Assembly: GCA_021443945.1 (NCBI GenBank)
Contig: JABUSF010000004.1
Coordinates: forward strand, 24,134-36,646
Source: Ileibacterium sp.
Lineage (GTDB): Bacteria; Bacillota_I; Bacilli_A; Erysipelotrichales; Erysipelotrichaceae
Length of the DNA: 12,513 bases
Reading direction: 5' to 3'
Of the stretch, positions 7,294-12,513 are shown piece after piece (positions within the stretch are counted from its first letter, which is position 1; every line of letters begins with the position of its first letter). A program made the position numbers and the translations under genes. The notes beneath the pieces were generated by a model that searched no databases, was not told the origin of the DNA, and saw only the letters and a program-made list of their open reading frames with translations.

Positions 7294-8744
7294 GGTTTTC
7301 GGCTGACTTTCCACATGGAAGGAATCAGCAGCATGATAATTGGGAGCAGCTCCAGACGTCCTGCAAGCATATCAAAGCTGAGAACCAGCTTAGAGAAATA
7401 GGACAGTTCGGAGAAATTGCTCATAGGCCCCACGCCTGCAAGACCAGGACCGATATTGTTCAGTGTGGCTGCCACCGCAGTAAAGGTGGTGACCAAATCT
7501 TTGCCGTTCAAAGAGACCAGGATAACGGAGCCCACAAAGATCAGAAGGTAAAGAGCAATGAAGACGTTGGTGGACCGAACCACATCGTGAGCAATAGGAC
7601 GCCCGTCCATGCGGACTTTCTTAACGGATCTTGGGTGGAACAGTGTATAAAACTCTTTGACGATTCCTTTGACCATGATGTTGATGCGTCCAACTTTGAT
7701 GCCGCCGCCAGTGGATCCGGCGCAGGCACCGATGAACATAATCGTTACCAGCAGCACCAATGCAATGGAAGGCCACAAATTGAAGTCTACTGTGGCATAC
7801 CCTGTTGTTGTAATCAGTGAAGACACTGTAAAGAACACATGATGAATGGCGTAGAACAGGTTATTGAACATCGGGTAGACGGAAATCACAATGACCGCCG
7901 TAACAGCTACGATAATTCCCAAATAGGTCAAAACCTCTTCCATTTTAAAAGCGTCCTTCAGCTTTCCTTTGATTAAAAGGAAGTAGAAGTTGAAGTTGAT
8001 TCCAAACAGCATCATAAACACAGCGATGATTCCCTGCTGCAGAATGGTGTAGTCTTCAAAGCCGGAGGATCGGACGGCAAAGCCTCCCGTTCCGGCCGTT
8101 CCAAAGGTCAGGGTGACCGCATCAAAGACCTGCATTCCGGCCAGAAGCAGAAGAATCAGCTGAATGGCGGTCATGCCAATATAGATCCAGTACAGATACT
8201 TGGCCGTATCTCTGACTTTCGGCACCAGTTTGCTGACATCCGGCCCCGGGCTTTCCGCCATCATCAAATTCATGAAGCTGCCGTTTTTGCTGGGCAGCAA
8301 AGCCAGCAGAAAGACGAGCACGCCCATTCCCCCAACCCAGTGGGTGAAGGAACGCCACATGCGGCTGCCGTAGGACATGGCATCCACATCCGTTAATATG
8401 GTAGATCCGGTGGTTGTAAATCCGGATACCGTTTCAAAAAAGGCATCAATGTAGTGTGGAATCTCCCCGGACAGAAAGAACGGCAAAGCGCCCAGCAAAG
8501 AAAGCACCAGCCAGGACAGACCGACAATGGCCACTCCTTCTTTTGGTTTCATATCCGCTCTGTTTTTCCGGGTGGTCATGACCAGAATCAGGCCAATCAC
8601 CATACAGATGACAATACAGATTCCATACACCTGAACGATGTTGTATTCCTGGTAAAGAAAAGCTGTAAACAAGGGCAGAAGCAGAAATCCCGCTTCAAAC
8701 ATACAGACCATTCCCAGGACATAAAGAATAATTCCCAGGTTCAT
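7272..8744 (-). CDS. trkH: Trk/Ktr-type potassium transporter, membrane K+-translocating subunit
   Basis: A 490-aa polytopic membrane protein expected to carry K+ inward across the cytoplasmic membrane. It shows the four-fold M1-P-M2 layout of the TrkH/KtrB/HKT superfamily: filter 1 SGFTTTGS (residues 107-114), filter 2 GTAGTGGF (215-222), filter 3 TTTGYAT (312-318) and filter 4 NNIGPG (429-434). The GACAGSTGGGIK stretch (339-350) matches the intramembrane gating loop, and an Arg near the last helix (Arg463) matches a conserved family position. Length is typical of TrkH (about 480) and longer than most KtrB; an extra N-terminal hydrophobic pair (residues about 1-55) also fits TrkH. Its ATG overlaps the trkA stop by 4 nt (ATGA), indicating coupled synthesis with its RCK partner. 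TrkH versus KtrB naming and possible Na+ dependence cannot be settled from sequence alone. Confidence 0.95.
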   Translation of the reverse strand: MNLGIILYVLGMVCMFEAGFLLLPLFTAFLYQEYNIVQVYGICIVICMVIGLILVMTTRKNRADMKPKEGVAIVGLSWLVLSLLGALPFFLSGEIPHYIDAFFETVSGFTTTGSTILTDVDAMSYGSRMWRSFTHWVGGMGVLVFLLALLPSKNGSFMNLMMAESPGPDVSKLVPKVRDTAKYLYWIYIGMTAIQLILLLLAGMQVFDAVTLTFGTAGTGGFAVRSSGFEDYTILQQGIIAVFMMLFGINFNFYFLLIKGKLKDAFKMEEVLTYLGIIVAVTAVIVISVYPMFNNLFYAIHHVFFTVSSLITTTGYATVDFNLWPSIALVLLVTIMFIGACAGSTGGGIKVGRINIMVKGIVKEFYTLFHPRSVKKVRMDGRPIAHDVVRSTNVFIALYLLIFVGSVILVSLNGKDLVTTFTAVAATLNNIGPGLAGVGPMSNFSELSYFSKLVLSFDMLAGRLELLPIIMLLIPSMWKVSRKPRQNLKG

Positions 8745-10111
8745 ATCCAGCTTCTTTCCTTCAGAGCATCCTGCAAAGAGGAGAAGCCCTTCTGCGTTGT
8801 GATCAGAATAATCCGGTCTCCCATTTTCAGGCAGTCATTGCCTCGGGGCAGAATGGATTTGTTGTCCCGGACAATCAAAGCGACTAGGGTACCGTTTTTC
8901 AAAGCCAGATCCTTGAGTGGAATATCGATGGGCAGCTTTGGATCGTTGATTAAAAACTCCAGAGCTTCGACCTGATCTTTGGCCATTTTATGAACTGTCT
9001 CCACACAGGAGTTGATCCCTCCTGCCTGTGCACGGACATAGCGGATGATGGCATCTGCACACAGATGCTTTGGGTTGATGACCGTATCAAGATCCAGGGA
9101 ATCCAGAAGTTCATCAAACTCGATCCGGTTCACTTTTGTAATGGTTTTGATATGGGCTTTTTGAGAAGCGTACAGGGACAGAATGATGTTTTCCTCATCC
9201 ATACCGGTTAAGGAAATGAAAGCATCCATTTCTTCCAGTCCTTCTTCCTGCAGCAGACGCTCATCGGCTCCATTGCCCTGAATGACAGTGACATGAGGCT
9301 GTTCCTGAGCTGCTTTTTCGCAAACCTTCGGGTTGTTGTCAATGAGAATCAAGGACTGCCGGGTGTTTCGAATCATGGCACAGAAATAATGGGCCACTTT
9401 TCCGGCTCCAACCGCCATAATCCGACGGATTTTGGTTGGTTTGAGATGGATTTTGGAAAAGAAGTTTCTCACTTCTGCTGAGTTGCCGGTAATGGAAACA
9501 ATATCTTTTGGCTTCAGCACAAAATCACCGTCCGGAATATACGCCTTGTCATTGCGCTCTACAATACAGGCCAGAATGTTGGAATGCAGCTTGGCCGGAA
9601 TATCCTTCACCGGCAGATTTTCCAGCACAGATCCTGTGGTTACCCGGACTTTAAAAATCTCTGCTTTTCCGGAGCAGAAAGCTTCAGAGCTTACGGACTG
9701 CGGAAGGGCAAGGGATCTAAAAATTTCCTTGGCTGCTTCCTGTTCCGGATTGATGATCATGGAAATGCCAAGATCTCTTGCCAGATCATGAACTTCATCG
9801 CCATACTCCGGTTCTCTGACCCGGACAATGGTCTGCTCTACACCGCACCGTTTGGCCAAAAGGGCGGACAGCAAGTTCAGTTCGTCGTTTCCGGTCAGCC
9901 CAATAAATAGATTGGCCTCTTTGCATCCTGCTTCTATCAAAGTTTCCCGGTTGATTGCACTGCCTTCAATGACCATGACATCAATTTCCTTGGCCAGATT
10001 GTGCAGTCGTTCGGGATTGTTATCGATTACGGTTACGTCATGATTTTCGGTACAAAGCTGTTCCGCGATGGAACGGCCGACTTTGCCGCAGCCTGCAATC
10101 ACGATTTTCAT
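8741..10111 (-). CDS. trkA: Trk system potassium uptake regulatory subunit TrkA (tandem RCK)
   Basis: A 456-aa cytosolic peripheral protein that gates the TrkH channel through nucleotide binding. It is a two-copy RCK protein: the first Rossmann domain has GCGKVG at residues 7-12 and VTVID ending in Asp30; the second has GAGKVA at 235-240 and LILID ending in Asp258. Each Rossmann domain is followed by an RCK_C-like segment (about 140-220 and 370-456). Length matches E. coli TrkA (458 aa) rather than the single-RCK KtrA (about 220 aa). Start ATG 10111 has AAAGGA 9 nt upstream. The stop overlaps trkH ATG. The 96-nt gap to the upstream 170-aa gene shows no convincing promoter or terminator, so the three genes may be cotranscribed. 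It is also too short for a full ydaO-type c-di-AMP riboswitch, which controls K+ uptake in many Bacillota. Confidence 0.95.
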   Translation of the reverse strand: MKIVIAGCGKVGRSIAEQLCTENHDVTVIDNNPERLHNLAKEIDVMVIEGSAINRETLIEAGCKEANLFIGLTGNDELNLLSALLAKRCGVEQTIVRVREPEYGDEVHDLARDLGISMIINPEQEAAKEIFRSLALPQSVSSEAFCSGKAEIFKVRVTTGSVLENLPVKDIPAKLHSNILACIVERNDKAYIPDGDFVLKPKDIVSITGNSAEVRNFFSKIHLKPTKIRRIMAVGAGKVAHYFCAMIRNTRQSLILIDNNPKVCEKAAQEQPHVTVIQGNGADERLLQEEGLEEMDAFISLTGMDEENIILSLYASQKAHIKTITKVNRIEFDELLDSLDLDTVINPKHLCADAIIRYVRAQAGGINSCVETVHKMAKDQVEALEFLINDPKLPIDIPLKDLALKNGTLVALIVRDNKSILPRGNDCLKMGDRIILITTQKGFSSLQDALKERSWI

Positions 10112-10207
10112 AGTTTTTTGTCCTTTCCGTTTGACGGCTGATTCTGAAACCTGTTCAGCATCAATTACATCAGTGCCTGACTCTCTGCTCGTTTTTATGG
10201 ATTAAGT

Positions 10208-10720
10208 TTATTTCAGAGAAGCAGCAGCCTGCAAGGCCATGTCCAGAATCTCCTCTTCCAGCTGAGGAGCTTTCAGCATTTCATAAAAGGTCAGCATCAG
10301 CTTTCCGTACTGCTCATCCTTCATAATTCGATCGGGGTCGGCGCTTGAAACTACATTAGCCAGAACCTCTCTTTTTTTAAAGTATTCAGCTTCTCGATTG
10401 ATTTCTTTGTATAAATCTTTGAATTTCCAGTCTTTATTTGTATCGGTCAGTATGGCCGTGCGGGTGGTATCCAATCCCTGCTGTTCCAGGGCCGTCATCA
10501 GGCTTCCAAGTTTTTTGGGGTCTTCTTTCACAAAAAAGAGAAAAGGCTCTCTTTTTCCCTCAAAGCGCTGATTATCCTTTGAGGCCTGGGCAATAATGTC
10601 TGCCATTGTTTTCTCTTCCAGCTCGTCTCCAAAGAACGCCAGCTCATAATCCTGCAGTACTTTTTGATACTCATCGAGCCGGTTTCCATCTTTTCCCGGA
10701 TATATTAAAATCATATGCAT
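10208..10720 (-). CDS. Uncharacterised 170-aa cytosolic protein upstream of trkAH (possibly DUF3783-like)
   Basis: I do not recognise a function. The protein is soluble, charged and without a signal peptide or membrane segment. It starts with a short hydrophobic strand (MILIYP), has a central stretch AILTDTNKDWKFKDLYKEI (about residues 88-106), and a helical C-terminal half. The NxxW-with-following-helix pattern recalls DUF3783 proteins of Firmicutes, from memory only. RBS AAGGAG lies 4 nt before ATG 10720 and 10 nt before a second in-frame ATG at 10714, so the start could be two residues shorter. A consensus TATAAT lies upstream. It precedes trkA by 96 nt on the same strand and is divergent from the lipoprotein gene. 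Any role in K+ homeostasis is only a positional guess. Confidence 0.85.
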   Translation of the reverse strand: MHMILIYPGKDGNRLDEYQKVLQDYELAFFGDELEEKTMADIIAQASKDNQRFEGKREPFLFFVKEDPKKLGSLMTALEQQGLDTTRTAILTDTNKDWKFKDLYKEINREAEYFKKREVLANVVSSADPDRIMKDEQYGKLMLTFYEMLKAPQLEEEILDMALQAAASLK

Positions 10721-10731
10721 GAATCTCCTTG

Positions 10732-10745
10732 ATTGTTAAAACAAT
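10732..10745. promoter_or_regulatory. Inverted repeat between divergent genes
   Basis: Perfect dyad ATTGTT-AA-AACAAT at the centre of the 52-bp gap between the 170-aa gene and the lipoprotein gene. It partly overlaps the TATAAT of the minus-strand gene, a position suited to a repressor. Being A/T-rich and short, it could be chance. Confidence 0.35.
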
Positions 10746-10749
10746 TATA
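10744..10749 (-). promoter_or_regulatory. Putative -10 box of the 170-aa gene
   Basis: A perfect TATAAT on the minus strand, 23 bp upstream of ATG 10720, would give a leader of about 17 nt holding the AAGGAG site. No recognisable -35 hexamer is found at 16-18 bp spacing, so use would need an activator or another sigma preference. I saw no clear promoter for the plus-strand lipoprotein gene in the same gap. Confidence 0.45.
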
Positions 10750-10772
10750 AAGGAGACGGAGGTACATCCCGC

Positions 10773-11471
10773 ATGAAAAAAATCAGAATCCTGATCCTCT
10801 CTTTTGCTTTGGTTCTCTGCAGTGCCTGCAGTTCGTCCGGACAGAAACCGGATGCCCAACAGATGCAGACTTTCTTTACAGCCATCAACCGTTTGATGGA
10901 AGCCAAAACCCTTTCCACAAACGGAAAACTGTCATCCGGAAATTTCCGCACCTCTTTCCAGCTTTGGATTGATCAGGAAAAAAGTCCTATGGAAGCGGCT
11001 GTCATTGCCGGAGGAGGTACAGCTCAGGAGGTGGCCTTCTTTTTAAAAGACGGAAAAACCTATTTGAACTACATGGGAACCAAATCCCAGTCGGTCGCCG
11101 AAAACCTTGGCATCACCAAAGACACCAAGCTGTCGTTTTACAATCCGTTCCTGGATTTGAATGACGAGCAGAAGATGGAAATGTTTGATTCCGTCAGCAT
11201 TCAAGGCAATGAATACACCTTCAAAATCAGCAAAGACAAGCTTTCTTCCCTGCTGGATTCCTTTGGATCCATCACATTAAGCCGGGCCGATCTGAAAGCC
11301 GTCGTGGAAGATGGCCAAATCAAATCCCTAAGCTTTGACATCATCGGCAGCCTGAGCATGGGAAAAGCCAGCAGCTCCGTAAGCGGAACACTGGAACTGA
11401 ATGACATTCAGATCAATGAGCCTTTGAACATCCCATGGCCTTCAGACTTAAACAGCTGGCCGAAACAATAA
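10773..11471 (+). CDS. Putative lipoprotein of unknown function
   Basis: A 232-aa exported protein. The N-terminus MKKIRILILSFALVLCSAC is a type II signal peptide: a Lys/Arg-rich start, a hydrophobic core, then CSAC with Cys19 as the likely lipidated residue. The -3 position is Cys rather than the usual Leu, a slight departure from the lipobox. A Ser-rich linker (SSSGQ) follows. The mature part alternates short strands and polar turns (KLSSGNFRTSFQLWI, FFLKDGKTYLNYM, YTFKISKDKLSSLLDSFG), suggesting a beta-rich fold like LppX/LolA-type lipoproteins, though this is a pattern impression. It is anchored outside the cytoplasmic membrane by inference. GGAGG lies 10 nt before the ATG and AAAGGAG further up. 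It is monocistronic, with a terminator 11 bp after the stop. No catalytic motif seen. Confidence 0.88.
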   Translation: MKKIRILILSFALVLCSACSSSGQKPDAQQMQTFFTAINRLMEAKTLSTNGKLSSGNFRTSFQLWIDQEKSPMEAAVIAGGGTAQEVAFFLKDGKTYLNYMGTKSQSVAENLGITKDTKLSFYNPFLDLNDEQKMEMFDSVSIQGNEYTFKISKDKLSSLLDSFGSITLSRADLKAVVEDGQIKSLSFDIIGSLSMGKASSSVSGTLELNDIQINEPLNIPWPSDLNSWPKQ

Positions 11472-11482
11472 GAGACAGTTTT

Positions 11483-11511
11483 GAGACTTTCAATTGGAAA
11501 GTCTCTTTTTT
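11483..11511 (+). terminator. Terminator of the lipoprotein gene
   Basis: GAGACTTTC (11483-11491), a 5-nt loop, GAAAGTCTC (11497-11505), then TTTTTT. The 9-bp stem is perfect and begins 12 nt after the TAA. It ends the lipoprotein transcript before the ROK gene promoter. Confidence 0.93.
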
Positions 11512-11513
11512 CT

Positions 11514-11542
11514 TTTCGGCTAAAGCCTTCCCTCTATATAAT
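11514..11542 (+). promoter_or_regulatory. Promoter of the ROK kinase gene
   Basis: Perfect TATAAT at 11537-11542, 57 bp before ATG 11599. The hexamer 17 bp upstream (TTTCGG, 11514-11519) is a poor -35, so the promoter may be weak or activator-dependent. The predicted start is near 11549. Confidence 0.55.
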
Positions 11543-11553
11543 TTCTATAGAAA
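11542..11553. promoter_or_regulatory. Operator-like palindrome at the ROK gene transcription start
   Basis: Perfect 12-bp palindrome TTTCTATAGAAA. It shares its first base with the end of the -10 box and covers the predicted start site, the classical place for a repressor. Confidence 0.45.
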
Positions 11554-11557
11554 GCAA

Positions 11558-11584
11558 AGTCCGGCTGACCTGAACATCCGGACT
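11558..11584 (+). promoter_or_regulatory. Inverted repeat in the ROK gene leader
   Basis: AGTCCGG (11558-11564) and CCGGACT (11578-11584) are exact inverted copies around a 13-nt loop. The element ends 3 nt before the GAGGG Shine-Dalgarno. As RNA it forms a GC-rich hairpin beside the ribosome site; as DNA it could be a second operator. No T-run follows, so it is not a normal terminator. Confidence 0.45.
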
Positions 11585-11598
11585 GGCGAGGGAAACAT

Positions 11599-12513
11599 AT
11601 GTCTAGATTTTTAACAATTGATACGGGGGGCACCAACATTAAATATGCCCTCATGGATGAAGATGCCGTCATCTTCGATCAGGGAGAAGTCCCCACACCT
11701 CATGACAGCCTGGAGTCCTATGTGGAAACACTGGGCCAGATTTATGACAAATACGGCGATGAGAACATTGAAGCTGTCTGCATGAGCGCTCCCGGCCGCA
11801 TTGATGCCATGAACGGCTTCTTCTATACCGGCGGAGCTTTGCAGTATATTAACAACACCGATCTGGCCGGCGCTCTGAAAGAAAGGATTCCCGTTCCGTT
11901 CTGTGCTGAAAACGATGCCAAAGCCGCCGCGCTTGCTGAACTTTGGAAAGGCAGCATGAAAGGGGTGAGCAACGGAATTGTCCTTGTTTTGGGCACAGGC
12001 ATCGGAGGTGCCGTCATTCTGGACGGAAAGCTGTACCGAGGCACCAACTTTGCTGCCGGGGAATTCTCCGGCATTCCTTCCGAATGGTCCAGCCGTTACC
12101 CCACTCAATCCACCTGGTCTGATTTCAATGCCGTGCCCGGCTTAATGAAAAAATACGCCTATACCATTGGCACCAATCCTGCCTCCATGAACGGACGCCT
12201 GTTCTTCGGAGATGTGAACGCCGGAAAACAGGAAGCTGTCAGTGAACTGAAATGGTTCTGTGAAACCATGGCCACCGGTCTGATGGGCCTGCAGCTGGTT
12301 CTGGATGTGGAAAAAGTCGCTTTAGGCGGCGGTATTTCCCGACAGCCCATTTTGGAAAAAACCCTTCGGGAATCGATGGAAGAAGCCCATGCCCGCATGC
12401 CGTTTTTCATCCCAATTACCCTGCCGGAAATTACCACCTGTGAATTCTCCAGCGATGCCAATATGGTGGGCGCTCTCTATCATTATTTATACGAATACAA
12501 ACCAGCCATGCTC
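11599..12513 (+). CDS. ROK-family sugar kinase, BglK-like (C-terminus cut by window edge)
   Basis: 305 residues are present with no stop before the edge; similar kinases are about 295-310 aa, so nearly all of it is here. ROK kinases phosphorylate sugars with ATP in the cytosol. Visible: phosphate loop DTGGTNIK (8-15); SAPGRID (63-69); catalytic ENDAK with Asp106; second ATP loop GTGIGG (132-137); and ALGGGIS (241-247). No helix-turn-helix precedes the kinase domain, so it is an enzyme rather than a NagC/XylR-type repressor. The zinc motif CxCGxxGCxE and the GH ligand of typical ROK members are absent; AGEFSGI takes that place. Together with SAPG.ID, TGGA and the GALYHY end, this resembles beta-glucoside kinase BglK of Klebsiella as I recall it. 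Substrate is therefore inferred, possibly a 6-phosphorylatable beta-glucoside or hexose. GAGGG lies 6 nt before the ATG. Downstream partners are not visible. Confidence 0.92.
   Translation, partial: MSRFLTIDTGGTNIKYALMDEDAVIFDQGEVPTPHDSLESYVETLGQIYDKYGDENIEAVCMSAPGRIDAMNGFFYTGGALQYINNTDLAGALKERIPVPFCAENDAKAAALAELWKGSMKGVSNGIVLVLGTGIGGAVILDGKLYRGTNFAAGEFSGIPSEWSSRYPTQSTWSDFNAVPGLMKKYAYTIGTNPASMNGRLFFGDVNAGKQEAVSELKWFCETMATGLMGLQLVLDVEKVALGGGISRQPILEKTLRESMEEAHARMPFFIPITLPEITTCEFSSDANMVGALYHYLYEYKPAML

Noticed and set aside
7146..7820. 224-codon plus-strand open frame over the terminators and trkH
   Set aside because: Opposite strand to a well-conserved membrane protein, no ribosome site, and a low-complexity polar product.
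10112..10207. Possible promoter, terminator or riboswitch in the gap before trkA
   Set aside because: Only a weak CTGAA/TTCAG hairpin without a T-run and no -35/-10 pair at good spacing; 96 nt is too short for a ydaO-type element.
11611..12108. 165-codon minus-strand open frame opposite the ROK gene
   Set aside because: The plus strand carries all ROK kinase motifs; this is an antisense shadow.

Overview
The window looks like a chromosomal segment of a low-to-mid GC Bacillota. The RNA polymerase subunits align best, from memory, with Bacillus-type sequences. An unusually long beta subunit and an Asn at the main rifampicin-contact position also recall Mollicutes and their Erysipelotrichia relatives. 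The placement in Erysipelotrichia or a neighbouring class is inference; no database search was possible. There are no transposase, integrase, phage, CRISPR or RNA genes in the window. It is an ordinary housekeeping region with some lineage-specific oddities.

Left part (1-7271), minus strand: rpoC (3' end beyond the left edge) follows rpoB with only 3 nt between them. rpoB has its own strong sigma-A type promoter (TTGACG, 17 bp, TATTAT) in a 342-bp gap. The same gap holds two Rho-independent terminators and a 17-bp palindrome. The usual upstream partners of rpoBC, the L10/L7-L12 genes rplJL, are not there; the preceding genes on the same strand are a potassium-uptake operon. Relative to B. subtilis, beta carries about 180 extra residues before the rifampicin region, including a duplicated module, and it has a strongly acidic repetitive tail. 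Beta-prime carries a short helical insert after its catalytic Asp triad.

Middle (7272-10720), minus strand: trkA and trkH overlap by 4 nt (ATGA) and encode the RCK regulatory subunit and the K+-translocating subunit of a Trk/Ktr-type potassium uptake system. Upstream is an unrecognised 170-aa cytosolic protein gene. The trkH stop codon lies inside the terminator hairpin that ends the operon.

Right part (10721-12513), plus strand: a 232-aa lipoprotein of unknown function is divergent from the 170-aa gene across a 52-bp gap containing an inverted repeat, and it ends in a strong terminator. Next is a ROK-family sugar kinase gene, most like beta-glucoside kinase BglK, that runs off the right edge. 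It has its own perfect -10 box, and two operator-like symmetric elements lie between that box and the start codon.

I found no clear new multi-gene system. The points most worth checking are the natural Asn at the rifampicin position, the beta-subunit insertion with its internal duplication, the uncoupling of rpoBC from the ribosomal protein genes, and the two-palindrome control region of the ROK gene.
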